From Neisseria sicca (lineage in GTDB: Bacteria; Pseudomonadota; Gammaproteobacteria; Burkholderiales; Neisseriaceae), in contig NZ_POXG01000005.1 in the NCBI RefSeq assembly GCF_003044565.1, positions 62,001-126,000 of the forward strand: a DNA stretch of 64,000 nt, written 5' to 3'. The position numbers and the translations under genes were made by a program. The notes below the pieces were generated by a model that did not search any database, was not told the origin of the DNA, and saw only the letters and a program-made list of their open reading frames with translations. Below, piece by piece: positions 36,581 to 45,711 of this stretch; position 1 is the stretch's first letter, and each line of letters begins with the position of its first letter.

Positions 36581-37879
36581 ATGAAATCCCTTCCCCTCAT
36601 ATTAGCCCTCGCCTTCTCCACCGCCGCGCAGGCAGGCGTGGACATCCAACGCTGGACCACCGGCAACGGCACAGAAGTCCTTTTGGTCGAGCAACACGAC
36701 AACCCCATCGTCGATATGCAGGTCAACTTCAAAGGCGCGGGCAGCGTGTTCAACCCCGAAGGCAAAAGCGAAGTGGCGGAATTCACCGCTGCCCTGCTGA
36801 CCGACGGCACGGAAAAGCTGGACGAAGAAGCCTTTAATGCCGCCGCCGACGATATTGCCGCCCAAATCGACAGCAGCAGCGGACAGGAAAGCTCTGCCGC
36901 CGTCTTGCGCAGCCTGAGTCGCCCCGAAACGCTCAAAAAAGCCGCCGGACTGCTCAACCAATCCCTGACGCACCCCCGTTTTGACCCCGCCGTGTTCGAC
37001 CGCCGTCAAAAAGAGGCGGTGACCACCCTCCAGCAACAGGAAACCACCCCCGACTTCACCGCCGGACGCGCCCTGACCAAACTTGCCTATCCCGACCATC
37101 CATACGGCAGCGGCGCCAACATCACCGCGGAGAGCATCCGCAAAGTCAACCTTGACGACATCCGCGCGTTCCACCGCAGCCGCTACGGCAAAGACAACGC
37201 CATCGTCGCCATCGTCGGCGACATCAACCGCAAACAAGCCGACCAGCTTGTGAAAAACGTGTTGAACGGCCTGCCCGACCGCAGCAAAGCCGCCCACACC
37301 GTCCCGCCCGTCAAACCCAATCCGGCACAACGCCGCGACATCCCGTTTGCCGGCGAACAGGCGCAAGTCTTGCTCGGTATGCCGCTGATTAAACGCCACG
37401 ACCCCGACTATTACGCCTTGGTTGCCGGCAACTACATCCTCGGCGGCGGCGGCTTCGACAGCCGCCTGATGAAAGTTTTGCGCGACCGTTACGGCTACAC
37501 CTACGGCGTATACAGCAACCTCGAACCGGCAACCGAAGCGGGTATGTTCACCATCGCCTATTCCACCCAGAAGAAAAACACCAAAGATTCGCTCGTACAG
37601 GCTCAGGCAGTCATCAAACAATTTATCGAAGAAGGCCCGACCGAAGAAGAATTGGCACAAGCCAAAGCCAACATCATCGGCAGCTTCCCCCTGCGTTTCG
37701 ATTCCAACGCCAAACTGGTGAAATACCTCAGCATCATCGGCCACCACAACCTGCCCAACGACTATCTCGAAGCCTACCCCAAAGCCATCGGCAAACTGAC
37801 CGTCGAGCAAGTCAAAGACGCTTGGCAGCGCCGCGTCAAACCTGAAGATTTGCACATTGTCGTCGTCGGTGCCGAATAA
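36581..37879 (+). CDS. M16-family protein without zinc site (non-catalytic partner)
   Basis: 432 residues with signal peptide (MKSLPLILALAFSTAAQA). At the place of the HxxEH motif it reads SEVAEFTAALL, so it cannot bind zinc. It keeps the C-terminal Arg/Tyr region used for substrate binding in M16 partners (LRDRYGYTYGVYSNLEPA). This fits the non-catalytic half of an M16B heterodimer with the protein encoded at 35056. There are no cysteines in the mature protein. A DUS-containing terminator follows. Confidence 0.9.
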   Translation: MKSLPLILALAFSTAAQAGVDIQRWTTGNGTEVLLVEQHDNPIVDMQVNFKGAGSVFNPEGKSEVAEFTAALLTDGTEKLDEEAFNAAADDIAAQIDSSSGQESSAAVLRSLSRPETLKKAAGLLNQSLTHPRFDPAVFDRRQKEAVTTLQQQETTPDFTAGRALTKLAYPDHPYGSGANITAESIRKVNLDDIRAFHRSRYGKDNAIVAIVGDINRKQADQLVKNVLNGLPDRSKAAHTVPPVKPNPAQRRDIPFAGEQAQVLLGMPLIKRHDPDYYALVAGNYILGGGGFDSRLMKVLRDRYGYTYGVYSNLEPATEAGMFTIAYSTQKKNTKDSLVQAQAVIKQFIEEGPTEEELAQAKANIIGSFPLRFDSNAKLVKYLSIIGHHNLPNDYLEAYPKAIGKLTVEQVKDAWQRRVKPEDLHIVVVGAE

Positions 37880-37961
37880 CGCCTTTACCCATCCTTGTCC
37901 GGCGGATACGGTCTGTCGGGCAAAGCTTGGGCAGTACCGCGGTTTCCCTTCGCCACACGGC

Positions 37962-38043
37962 AAAAAGGTCGTCTGAAAGCGCAGCTTCAACGAAGTCCGA
38001 ACAGACATCGGCGAAGCTGCGCCCAACCTTTTTTCAGACGACC
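37962..38043. terminator. DUS pair enclosing a second hairpin
   Basis: The outer stem is a DUS pair (AAAAAGGTCGTCTGAAA with TTTTTTCAGACGACC). Inside it GCGCAGCTTC pairs with GAAGCTGCGC. A two-level stem about 80 nt long terminates the M16 operon. Confidence 0.7.
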
Positions 38044-38197
38044 CTTCCGACCATTCGTACCCCGTAAACGCCCTTCGGAAGAATTCTCCCCGCCCGCCCG
38101 CAAAAACCGTCAAAATCCCTTATAATTCCGAATCTAACCGAATCCCGTCCTGCCGGCAGCCGCCGACGGGACTTGTCTCAACAACGAAAGAAACACT

Positions 38198-39451
38198 GTG
38201 GACAAACTCAAAATCACCGCCAACGGCCCGCTCAACGGCGAAATCATCGTATCCGGCGCGAAAAACGCCGCCCTGCCGCTGATGTGTGCCGGACTCTTGA
38301 CCTCCGGCACCCTGCGCCTGAAAAACGTACCCATGCTCGCCGACGTCAAAACCACCCAAAAACTGCTGCAAGGCATGGGCGCACGCGTTTTGACCGACAA
38401 CGTTCACGAATTCGAAATCAACGGCGGCACCGTCAACAACACCTGCGCCCCCTACGAACTGGTGAAAACCATGCGCGCCTCCATCCTCGTGCTCGGCCCG
38501 ACGCTGGCGCGTTTCGGCGAAGCCCAAGTCAGCCTGCCTGGCGGCTGCGCCATCGGTTCGCGCCCCGTTGACCAGCACCTCAAAGGCCTCGAGACCATGG
38601 GTGCGGAAATCACCATAGAACACGGCTACGTCAAAGCCAAAGGTCGTCTGAAAGGCGCACGCGTGGTGATGGATATGATTACCGTCGGCGGTACGGAAAA
38701 CCTGCTGATGGCGGCGACCCTCGCCGAAGGCACCACCGTTTTGGAAAATTGCGCCATCGAACCCGAAGTCGTCGATTTGGCAGAATGCCTCGTCAAAATG
38801 GGCGCGAAAATCAGCGGCATCGGTACGTCAACCATGACCGTCGAAGGCGTGAAAGAGCTGCACGGCTGCGAACACAGCGTCGTGCCTGACCGCATCGAAG
38901 CCGGTACCTTCCTTTGCGCCGTCGCCATGACCGGCGGCAAAGTCGTCCTGCGCAAAGCTGCCCCCAAAACCATGGAAGTCGTTTTGGACAAACTCGTCGA
39001 AGCCGGCGCCATCATCGAAGCGGGCGACGACTGGATTTCCATCGACATGCAGCAACGGCCGAAAGCGGTAAACATCCGCACCACCGAACACCCCGGCTTC
39101 CCGACCGACATGCAGGCGCAGTTTATGGCGATGAACGCCGTTGCCGAAGGCGACAGCCGCGTCGTCGAAACCATCTTTGAAAACCGCTTCATGCACGTTC
39201 CCGAACTTAACCGCATGGGCGCGAACATTACCACCGAAGGCAACACCGCCTTCGTCAAAGGCGTGGAAAAACTCTCCGGCGCCGTCGTCATGGCGACCGA
39301 CCTGCGCGCCTCCGCCAGCCTCGTCATGGCAGGCTTGGTCGCAGGCGGCGAAACTATTGTCGAACGCATCTACCACCTCGACCGCGGCTACGAACACATC
39401 GAGAAAAAACTCGGCCAAGTCGGCGCGAAAATTGAACGGGTACGCGGTTAA
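38198..39451 (+). CDS. murA: UDP-N-acetylglucosamine 1-carboxyvinyltransferase MurA
   Basis: 417 residues with a GTG start ([16 protein letters not shown]). Active-site Cys117 is in [15 protein letters not shown], and Lys22 (GAKNAALPL) is the substrate-binding lysine. It performs the first committed step of peptidoglycan synthesis, transferring enolpyruvate from PEP. Asp at the end of [11 protein letters not shown] and FPTDMQAQ are conserved. Having the native Cys, it should be fosfomycin-sensitive as an enzyme. A DUS is embedded in the coding sequence at 38640 (AKGRLKGAR). Confidence 0.98.
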   Translation: MDKLKITANGPLNGEIIVSGAKNAALPLMCAGLLTSGTLRLKNVPMLADVKTTQKLLQGMGARVLTDNVHEFEINGGTVNNTCAPYELVKTMRASILVLGPTLARFGEAQVSLPGGCAIGSRPVDQHLKGLETMGAEITIEHGYVKAKGRLKGARVVMDMITVGGTENLLMAATLAEGTTVLENCAIEPEVVDLAECLVKMGAKISGIGTSTMTVEGVKELHGCEHSVVPDRIEAGTFLCAVAMTGGKVVLRKAAPKTMEVVLDKLVEAGAIIEAGDDWISIDMQQRPKAVNIRTTEHPGFPTDMQAQFMAMNAVAEGDSRVVETIFENRFMHVPELNRMGANITTEGNTAFVKGVEKLSGAVVMATDLRASASLVMAGLVAGGETIVERIYHLDRGYEHIEKKLGQVGAKIERVRG

Positions 39452-39466
39452 GAGCCTTGTGCGAAC

Positions 39467-39504
39467 AGGTCGTCTGAAACACCCATCCCGATTTCAGACG
39501 ACCC
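39467..39504. terminator. DUS-pair terminator of murA
   Basis: CAGGTCGTCTGAAACACC and ATTTCAGACGACCCC around a small loop. Confidence 0.68.
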
Positions 39505-39550
39505 CAAGCATCCATTTCAGACCCAAACCGACCACCATGAGGGAACCATC

Positions 39551-40168
39551 ATGAACTTCAACAACCTGCTCAATCAAATCTTAGGAACCGTTCAAAAAAG
39601 CGGAAAATCCGCATCCAAAAGCCCGCTCAATTCATTTGGCGGCGGCGCTTTGGTCGGCGGACTGGCTTCCATGCTGATGAAGAAAAAAACCGCCAAATCG
39701 CTGGTCAAAGTCGGCTCCGTGGCGGCTTTGGGTTATCTGGCGTATCAGGGTTATCAAAATTGGCAGAAAAACCAACAGCAGGAGGTCGTACCGCAAGGCG
39801 CGTTCGAACCTGCCGGACTGCTCGCCGAAGACCACAGCCGCGTGATTTTGCGCACCATGATTGCCGCCGCGGCTTCGGACGGTCTGATTGACGAAACCGA
39901 AAAACAAGTCATCGCCCGTGAAAGCGGCGAAGACCCCGAAACCGCCGCATGGCTTGCCGCCGAATACAACAATCCGGCGACCGTAGAAGAACTCGCCGCC
40001 GCCGTCGGCACCGATCAGGCATTGGCAGCAGAAACCTATCTCGCGGCACGTTTGGTCTGCGCCGATTTGTCGCGCAAAGAAATCGTGTTCCTCAGCCGCC
40101 TGTCGCAAGCCTTGGGACTGGACGACAATCTGGTGGAAAGCTTGGAAAAACAGCTCGAATTGGCATAA
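39551..40168 (+). CDS. DUF533 / TerB-like inner-membrane-associated protein
   Basis: 205 residues. The N-terminal third has a Gly-rich segment and a hydrophobic helix (GGGALVGGLASMLM, VGSVAALGYLAYQGYQ). The C-terminal domain (about 95-205) is helical and of the TerB type (MIAAAASDGLIDETEKQVI), with the acidic DGxIDxxE loop that may bind a metal. The function is unknown. An AGGGAACCATC ribosome-binding site precedes the ATG. Confidence 0.82.
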   Translation: MNFNNLLNQILGTVQKSGKSASKSPLNSFGGGALVGGLASMLMKKKTAKSLVKVGSVAALGYLAYQGYQNWQKNQQQEVVPQGAFEPAGLLAEDHSRVILRTMIAAAASDGLIDETEKQVIARESGEDPETAAWLAAEYNNPATVEELAAAVGTDQALAAETYLAARLVCADLSRKEIVFLSRLSQALGLDDNLVESLEKQLELA

Positions 40169-40175
40169 CGCTTTG

Positions 40176-40330
40176 TATAGTGGATTAACAAAAATCAGGA
40201 CAAGGCGACGAAGCCACAGACAGTACAGATAGTACGGAACCGATTCACTTGGTGCTTCAGCACCTTAGAGAATCGTTCTCTTTGAGCTAAGCGAGGCAAC
40301 GCCGTACTGGTTTAAAGTTAATCCACTATA
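40176..40330. repeat. CREE, full-length 155 bp
   Basis: The left end TATAGTGGATTAACAAAAAT and right end TTTAAAGTTAATCCACTATA enclose the complete core. It starts 7 bp after the stop codon of the DUF533 gene. Confidence 0.94.
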
Positions 40331-40410
40331 AAACCGACCATCCGCTGCAAAACGGAAGGTCGGTTTTTTATCCAGTTCAACCTTTGCTTGAACACCCGAT
40401 TCAATGCAAA

Positions 40411-40452
40411 GAGGTCGTCTGAAAATCCGTTTCCATGTTTTCAGACGACCTC
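40411..40452. terminator. DUS-pair hairpin
   Basis: GAGGTCGTCTGAAAATCC and its complement; no T run. Confidence 0.6.
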
Positions 40453-40641
40453 TTCGACATGACGGACAAGCTTGTCTTTTCTTCCGCCCGATAGCAAAAG
40501 GATGGGAAGAAGCGGCTTTCGGACGTGGGGCATAAAGTTCGCAAAACCACACTTTCCTGACAGATATAAGGAAAACAGTTTCTCCAATACGGCTGCCCCC
40601 GTTTTGAGGTTTGCACCTTATCGCGCAAACCCAGCCCCATC
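40453..40641. other. Spacer without recognisable gene
   Basis: Nothing with a ribosome-binding site or a conserved look was found on either strand; it lies between two DUS pairs. Confidence 0.4.
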
Positions 40642-40676
40642 AAAAAAGGTCGTCTGAAACTTTTCAGACGACCTTT
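40642..40676 (-). terminator. Compact DUS-pair terminator of the micropeptide array
   Basis: AAAAAAGGTCGTCTGAAA and TTTTCAGACGACCTTT lie 42 bp beyond the last micropeptide stop codon. Confidence 0.72.
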
Positions 40677-40718
40677 GCTTTTACTTCCAAGAGTTTGGGG
40701 GTTTAAAACTGCCCGAGC

Positions 40719-40826
40719 TTATTTTTTAATCGCGGTACGCATATTGTCGGCGATGTGGGTCGCGCCGGCGGCCAGACCGGACATACCGATCAGGGATGCG
40801 GCGGCGAGTTTGATCAATTCTTTCAT
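40719..40826 (-). CDS. Micropeptide 1 of a tandem array (35 residues)
   Basis: Too small for usual gene callers. It reads MKELIKLAAASLIGMSGLAA, then GATHIADNMRTAIKK. The hydrophobic N-terminal core (residues 4-19) is nearly identical in all four members, and the C-terminal 13-15 residues are polar and variable. The pattern fits either a short signal peptide with a small exported tail (AxA-like cleavage around residue 22) or a single-helix membrane peptide. AAGAAAGAGACTC precedes the ATG. Its upstream spacer is identical to that of copy 2, so it is a recent duplicate. The function is not known. Confidence 0.72.
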   Translation of the reverse strand: MKELIKLAAASLIGMSGLAAGATHIADNMRTAIKK

Positions 40827-40879
40827 TTTGAGTCTCTTTCTTGTGTTTGTGTTGCGGATGTTATCGTCGGGTCGGCTTA

Positions 40880-40984
40880 TTATTTGCCGGCTTCGGCGAT
40901 GTTTTTGGCGACGGTCGTCGCGCTGGCGGTCAGACCGGACATGCCAATCAGGGAGGCGGCGGCGAGTTTGATCAATTCTTTCAT
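40880..40984 (-). CDS. Micropeptide 2 of the tandem array (34 residues)
   Basis: It reads MKELIKLAAASLIGMSGLTA, then SATTVAKNIAEAGK. It is identical to copy 3 except at residue 3. The spacer between this stop codon and the next upstream gene matches that between copies 1 and 2 base for base, showing a repeat unit of about 158 bp. Start and Shine-Dalgarno (GAAAGAGACTCAAA) are as in copy 1. Confidence 0.75.
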   Translation of the reverse strand: MKELIKLAAASLIGMSGLTASATTVAKNIAEAGK

Positions 40985-41037
40985 TTTGAGTCTCTTTCTT
41001 GTGTTTGTGTTGCGGATGTTATCGTCGGGTCGGCTTA

Positions 41038-41142
41038 TTATTTGCCGGCTTCGGCGATGTTTTTGGCGACGGTCGTCGCGCTGGCGGTCAGACCGGACAT
41101 GCCAATCAGGGAGGCGGCTGCCAATTTGATTAAGTTTTTCAT
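41038..41142 (-). CDS. Micropeptide 3 of the tandem array (34 residues)
   Basis: It reads MKNLIKLAAASLIGMSGLTA, then SATTVAKNIAEAGK. A good Shine-Dalgarno (AAGAGAGATTACC) precedes the ATG. The amino acid match to copy 2 is almost complete, whereas the 5' codons differ (AACTTAATCAAA against GAATTGATCAAA), which argues for selection on the peptide. Confidence 0.75.
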   Translation of the reverse strand: MKNLIKLAAASLIGMSGLTASATTVAKNIAEAGK

Positions 41143-41314
41143 GGTAATCTCTCTTTCTTTTGTTCCCGCCGCCGAACTTGGCGGTCTGCGGTTCGTGCTT
41201 GTGTCGGCATCTGATGCCGGAATCGGTTGATAGCCGAAAGCCGCTCCGCCTTGGGCGGGAAGGGTTATTTGTGGGGTTTTGGGAAGCGTTTAAAATATTT
41301 CGTTTGTTTTCAAA

Positions 41315-41422
41315 TTATTTTTTTGCAGCGGTTTCGATATTGCGGGCAACCATAGCGGCTGAAGCGGTAACACCGGCCATACCGATTAAAGAGGCTGCGG
41401 CTAAGGTCAATAAATTTTTCAT
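41315..41422 (-). CDS. Micropeptide 4 of the tandem array, first in the operon (35 residues)
   Basis: It reads MKNLLTLAAASLIGMAGVTA, then SAAMVARNIETAAKK. It is the most diverged member at DNA level but keeps the core LAAASLIGM, Thr-Ala-Ser-Ala, the V-A-[KR]-N-I motif and the basic end, so the peptide is under selection. An AAAGGATTACCTGAA ribosome-binding site lies before the ATG. It is nearest to the promoter (41532-41537) and the paired direct repeats (41612-41649). It is separated from copy 3 by 172 bp containing a GC-rich hairpin. Confidence 0.78.
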   Translation of the reverse strand: MKNLLTLAAASLIGMAGVTASAAMVARNIETAAKK

Positions 41423-41531
41423 TTCAGGTAATCCTTTATCATACTCATTAAATGTTATTTAATAACATCTGCATTTGCCGGCGGCGTGTCTGCCGTATCG
41501 ACAGAGGTCATGATACCGCCTTAATTGATAA

Positions 41532-41537
41532 ATTATA
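41532..41537 (-). promoter_or_regulatory. Probable -10 element for the micropeptide operon
   Basis: A perfect TATAAT on the minus strand, 110 bp before the first micropeptide ATG. No good -35 is seen at 17 bp, which fits an activator-dependent promoter. Confidence 0.5.
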
Positions 41538-41611
41538 CAGTTTTTAGTAAAGAAATACGCGGTAAAAATGGCTTATTGTAATTATTTTGATAATTTATTA
41601 TTAGTTTTGAA

Positions 41612-41649
41612 AATGACACCGATGTCTTGAGGAATGACACCGATGTCTT
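41612..41649. promoter_or_regulatory. Twin operator-like direct repeats
   Basis: AATGACACCGATGTCTT occurs twice (41612-41628 and 41633-41649) with a period of exactly 21 bp, two helical turns. Each repeat contains GACA-N4-TGTC, an inverted pair. They lie about 75-115 bp upstream of the -10 at 41532. Confidence 0.6.
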
Positions 41650-42321
41650 AGTTACAAGCCGATTACAAATTGTTTATTTTAGAATAGATGCTCTCGGATT
41701 TTTTGTTGCCAAATTACATCATTTTGGACGAATTTTAAATTTTTCTTATATTTTTCAATTAGATAAAAAACAACACTTTTCCGCTTGGCTTTTTGGTTTT
41801 TAGCCTTAGACTATAATCGCCATTGCCATTTTTAAAATTATCTATCCTTTTTCGGCAAAAACAGGTCGTCTGAAACCAAAATCCCTGCCCGACAAACTTG
41901 AATCCGCTGTTTTCTTGTGAAATCGCTCATTAAATAAATCTCTCATCCGACGCTGCGACATTGTCCCGCCTTACTTCAAACGAAACCCTAAAGGGAACGA
42001 TTTTCCAAGCTGACGGAGATGAACGCGCGGTTTGGGCGCAGCGAAACGTGCAACACTTGTTTTCAGGTTTTCAGACGACCTATTTGTATTTATGGGTTGG
42101 ATGGCTCGTCTGAAAAGGCTTTCTGTTTCGTCGATACCGTTCACGCCTCAATCAAATTGATTCAGATTGATCCAGTTCGACTGCTGCGCCCTGCATTCTG
42201 AAATCCGCTGATCGGCATCGGTTTATCAGCCATTCCGCCCCATCCTACTCAAGCGCGCAGCGAGCTTGTCCTGCAAACATGCTATATTGCCGTTTTTGCT
42301 TTTTCCGTTTTCAGACGACCT
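41650..42321. other. Long intergenic stretch before rmuC
   Basis: 672 bp. AT-rich up to about 41840, with a plus-strand TATAAT at 41812-41817 that may serve rmuC. DUS copies lie at 41863, 42068, 42106 and 42310. Short open frames here read through DUS copies and lack ribosome-binding sites. No gene is supported. Confidence 0.5.
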
Positions 42322-43833
42322 ATGAATCTCCCGCTCCTTCTGACCGCCGCGCTTGCCTTTCTCTCTGGCGCGCTCATCACTTGGCTGCTCGCCCGCAACA
42401 AGGCGCAGACGCAGCAGTTTGCCCTGATGCAATCGCTTGCCGAGTGCCGCCAACATCTTGAATTTGCCGAACAAAATCAGGCGCAAACCGCCGCCGAGCT
42501 TGCCGATGCGCGTTATCATGTCCAAGATTTGCAGGGCGAGTTGCAGGAATTGGGCAACCGCTTCGCCGCCGCCGAACGCCAAATCGGCTACCTTCAAGAG
42601 CGCGAACAGGAAGCAGGTCGTCTGAAACAAGATTACGCCGAGCTTCAGGAAAACGCGCACAACCTGCACGTCCGCAACGAACGCCTCCACATCCAGCTCG
42701 AACAGGAACGCCTCGCCGCCGACGAAAAGCTCAAGCTGCTGACTGAAGCCCGACAAAGTTTGGGCGACCAGTTCCAAAACCTTGCCAACACCATTTTGGA
42801 AGAGAAAAGCCGCCGCTTCACCGAGCAAAACCGCGACCATCTCAGCCAACTGCTCACCCCGCTTAACGAACGCATCCACGGCTTCAGCGAGCTGGTTCAG
42901 CAAACCTACGAAAAAGAAGCGCGCGAAAGGCTGACCCTCGAAAACGAACTCAAACGCCTGCAAACCCTCAACACCCAACTGCACAGCGACGCCAAAGCCC
43001 TCACCGACGCGCTCACCGGCACGCAAAACAAAACGCAAGGCAACTGGGGCGAGATGATTTTAGAAAGCGTTTTGGAACATTCCGGTCTGCAAAAAGGGCG
43101 TGAATACACCGTCCAAGCCGCTGCCGTCCGCCAAGAAGAAGACGGCGCGCGCCGCCTCCAGCCCGACGTCCTCGTCAACCTGCCCGAAGGCAAACAAATC
43201 GTCATTGATTCCAAAGTCTCGTTGACCGCCTACGTCCGCTACACCCAAGCCGCCGACGCTGCAACCGCCGAGCGCGAACTCGCCGCCCACGTCGCCAGCA
43301 TCCGCGCCCACATCCGCAGCCTGTCGCAAAAAGACTATACCGACCTCGAAGGCGTGCGCACGCTGGACTTCGTGTTTATGTTCATCCCCGTCGAACCCGC
43401 CTACCTGCTCGCCTTGCAACACGATGCCGCCCTGTTCCAAGAATGTTTCGACAAGCGCATTATGCCGGTCGGCCCGAGTACGCTGCTCGCCACCCTGCGC
43501 ACCGTCGCCCACATCTGGCGCAACGAACAGCAAAATCAAAACGCCCTCGCCATCGCGGCAGAAGGCGGCAGGCTTTACGACAAATTCACAGGCTTCGTCC
43601 AAACGCTTGAGGGCGTCGGCAAAAACATCGACCAAGCGCAAAACCAGTTCCAACAAGCTTTCAAACAGCTCTCTCAAGGCAAGGGTAATTTGGTCAGCCG
43701 CGCCGAAAAACTGCGTGCGCTGGGCGTGAAAACCACCAAACGCCTGCAACGCGATTTGGCGGAAACCGCCCAAGAATCCGCCTTGCAGGATACTTTGCAG
43801 GATAAAGGCGTGTCGGAAGGCGAAGAAGATTGA
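42322..43833 (+). CDS. rmuC: DNA recombination protein RmuC
   Basis: 503 residues. The N-terminal membrane helix (LLLTAALAFLSGALITWLLA, 4-23) is followed by a long coiled coil (about 30-190) and the RmuC nuclease-like domain with NWGEMILESVLEHSGL, VIDSKVSLTAYVRY and FVFMFIPVEPAYLLAL. The ELE/VIDSK pair suggests a PD-(D/E)XK fold. RmuC limits inversions at short inverted repeats in E. coli, which is of interest in a genome full of inverted DUS pairs. A DUS lies just before the start codon. Confidence 0.95.
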   Translation: MNLPLLLTAALAFLSGALITWLLARNKAQTQQFALMQSLAECRQHLEFAEQNQAQTAAELADARYHVQDLQGELQELGNRFAAAERQIGYLQEREQEAGRLKQDYAELQENAHNLHVRNERLHIQLEQERLAADEKLKLLTEARQSLGDQFQNLANTILEEKSRRFTEQNRDHLSQLLTPLNERIHGFSELVQQTYEKEARERLTLENELKRLQTLNTQLHSDAKALTDALTGTQNKTQGNWGEMILESVLEHSGLQKGREYTVQAAAVRQEEDGARRLQPDVLVNLPEGKQIVIDSKVSLTAYVRYTQAADAATAERELAAHVASIRAHIRSLSQKDYTDLEGVRTLDFVFMFIPVEPAYLLALQHDAALFQECFDKRIMPVGPSTLLATLRTVAHIWRNEQQNQNALAIAAEGGRLYDKFTGFVQTLEGVGKNIDQAQNQFQQAFKQLSQGKGNLVSRAEKLRALGVKTTKRLQRDLAETAQESALQDTLQDKGVSEGEED

Positions 43834-43875
43834 CGGTTTGTCCGTTGTCGGGTTTCAGACGACGTGTGAAGGACA

Positions 43876-43900
43876 AAAAGGGCGCATGATGCGCCCTTTT
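43876..43900 (+). terminator. Intrinsic terminator of rmuC
   Basis: AAAAGGGCGCAT and ATGCGCCCTTTT form a perfect palindrome. Confidence 0.8.
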
Positions 43901-43972
43901 ATCATTTCAAACCGTATTCGCCAGTCATCCGCGCTTCCGTATGTTGATAGAAGGAACAAGGTCCGCGGCGGT

Positions 43973-44018
43973 AAAAAGGTCGTCTGAAAACTGATTTTTG
44001 TTTTTCAGACGACCTTTC
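43973..44018. terminator. DUS-pair terminator of msrAB
   Basis: AAAAAGGTCGTCTGAAAAC and its complement lie 15 bp beyond the stop codon. Confidence 0.78.
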
Positions 44019-44032
44019 GTGTTATCGCATCT

Positions 44033-45601
44033 TTATTTCACTTTGCCTTTCAACGCGCCGTAGCCTGCCGCGTCCATTTGTTCCAACGGGATGAATTTCA
44101 AGCTTGCGCCGTTGATGCAGTAGCGCAGTCCGCCTTTGTCCTGCGGGCCGTCGGCGAAGACGTGTCCCAAGTGCGAATCGGCGGCATGGCTGCGCACTTC
44201 GGTACGGCGCATGTTGTAAGTGAAATCGTCGTGTTCGGTAACGGCGGCGGCGTTAATCGGGCGGGTGAAGCTCGGCCAGCCGCAGCCGGAATCGAATTTG
44301 TCGGCGGAGCTGAACAGGGGTTCGCCGCTGACGACGTCCACATAAATTCCGGGTTTGAACAGATGGTCGTATTCGTGGCTGAAGGCGTATTCGGTCGCGC
44401 TTTTTTGGGTAACTTGGTATTGCTCTTCGGTCAGGATGCGTTTGAGTTCGGCATCGCTAGGTTTTTTATACGTTGCCGCGTCGAAGCCTTTGCCTTGCGG
44501 GGCGGCTTTGCTTTTGCCCGGCAGCGGTTCGTCGGCTTTGCGGATGTCGATGTGGCAGTAGCCGTTGGGGTTTTTAATCAGGTAGTCCTGATGGTATTCC
44601 TCGGCGTCGTAGAAGTTTTTCAGCGGCTCGTTTTCGACGACGAGGGGCTGCTTGTATTTTTGCTGCTCGCGTTTGAGGGCGGCGGCAATGACGGCTTTTT
44701 CGGCGGGGTCGGTGTAGTACACGCCGCTGCGGTATTGCGTGCCGGTGTCGTTGCCTTGTTTGTTGAGGCTGGTCGGGTCAACGACGCGGAAATAGTATTG
44801 CAGGATGTCGTCGAGGCTGAGTTTGTCGGCATCGTAGGTGACTTTGACGGTCTCGGCATGGCCCGTGTCGCGGTAGGATACGTCTTCGTAGCTCGGGTTT
44901 TGCGTTTTACCGTTGGCGTAGCCGGATACGGCGTCAACCACGCCGTCTATGCGTTGGAAATAGGCTTCCAAGCCCCAGAAGCAGCCGCCCGCGAGATAGA
45001 TGGTGCGCGTGTTCATGATTTTTGAATCCTTTTTCTGTGTGTCGGGTTTGTAGAACGCGTTTTTCAGACGGCCTAAATCGGCATTCGGGTCGCGGATTAA
45101 CGCCAATGCCTGCGCTTCGTTGATGCTGCCTTTGACGATGCGCTGTACGTCGCCGTCTTTACCGATTAACGCCCACGAAGGGTAAACGCTGATATTCAGG
45201 CTTTGGGCGATGGTGCCGCCGTTGTCGGTAACCACGGGCAGCTTGGGATAGTTCAAACCGGCATACCATTTCTGGAAGTCGCCGTCTTTTTTCTCGTGCA
45301 GAAAGCCCGGAGACGCGACGGTAATCAGGTTGGCGGAGCTGAACCGCTTGTCCTGCGCCCATTTCTCGGTCTGCCCCAATTCGGACAAACACAAAGGACA
45401 CCAGCTCGCCCAGAATTTAATCAGGGTCGGTTTGTCTTTTTTCAAGTAAACACTGGCGGGGCGGTTGTCCGCGGTTTTTAAAGTAGACAAAGTGTGCGGC
45501 ACGGTCGCGGCTTCAGCATCGGCGATTTTGGGCGAACAGGCGCCCAGCGCAAACAGACAGCCGAACTTGGCGCAAAGGGAAAAGAAGGTACGGGGTTTCA
45601 T
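44033..45601 (-). CDS. msrAB: Trifunctional thioredoxin-MsrA-MsrB methionine sulfoxide reductase (PilB)
   Basis: 522 residues from [10 protein letters not shown]; a longer upstream frame runs through a CREE and is rejected. The N-terminus has a signal peptide with a lipobox-like LGAC (Cys22). Domain 1 (about 35-185) is thioredoxin-like with WCPLC (Cys68, Cys71). Domain 2 (about 198-360) is MsrA with GGCFWG (Cys207). Domain 3 (about 380-520) is MsrB with CGWPSF and the catalytic RYCINGASL. It repairs oxidised Met in envelope proteins using electrons from DsbD. Its promoter matches that of the copper-peptide operon. It is nearly identical to the gonococcal PilB. Confidence 0.98.
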   Translation of the reverse strand: MKPRTFFSLCAKFGCLFALGACSPKIADAEAATVPHTLSTLKTADNRPASVYLKKDKPTLIKFWASWCPLCLSELGQTEKWAQDKRFSSANLITVASPGFLHEKKDGDFQKWYAGLNYPKLPVVTDNGGTIAQSLNISVYPSWALIGKDGDVQRIVKGSINEAQALALIRDPNADLGRLKNAFYKPDTQKKDSKIMNTRTIYLAGGCFWGLEAYFQRIDGVVDAVSGYANGKTQNPSYEDVSYRDTGHAETVKVTYDADKLSLDDILQYYFRVVDPTSLNKQGNDTGTQYRSGVYYTDPAEKAVIAAALKREQQKYKQPLVVENEPLKNFYDAEEYHQDYLIKNPNGYCHIDIRKADEPLPGKSKAAPQGKGFDAATYKKPSDAELKRILTEEQYQVTQKSATEYAFSHEYDHLFKPGIYVDVVSGEPLFSSADKFDSGCGWPSFTRPINAAAVTEHDDFTYNMRRTEVRSHAADSHLGHVFADGPQDKGGLRYCINGASLKFIPLEQMDAAGYGALKGKVK

Positions 45602-45631
45602 CTCTATGTTTCCTGTGTGGACAGTTTGTAT

Positions 45632-45662
45632 GATTAGACGTTGGGGATGCCCAAACCTTACA
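45632..45662 (-). promoter_or_regulatory. ECF sigma-dependent promoter of msrAB
   Basis: On the minus strand: TGTAAG (45657-45662), 16-bp spacer, CGTCTAATC (45632-45640). It is identical in both elements and in spacing to the promoter at 5714-5744. Control of msrAB by Ecf is established in gonococcus and meningococcus. Confidence 0.88.
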
Positions 45663-45711
45663 GCCTTGCACATAAAAAAGCAAAAGGTCGTCTGAAAACA
45701 AACGCCCATAT

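Noticed and set aside
40675..41462. Plus-strand frames of about 100-129 residues with internal repeats
   Set aside because: They are the antisense of the micropeptide array; the repetition is caused by the tandem minus-strand genes, which have ribosome-binding sites.
42019..42201. 60-residue frame before rmuC
   Set aside because: It runs through two DUS copies, and the GGAG is too close to the ATG.
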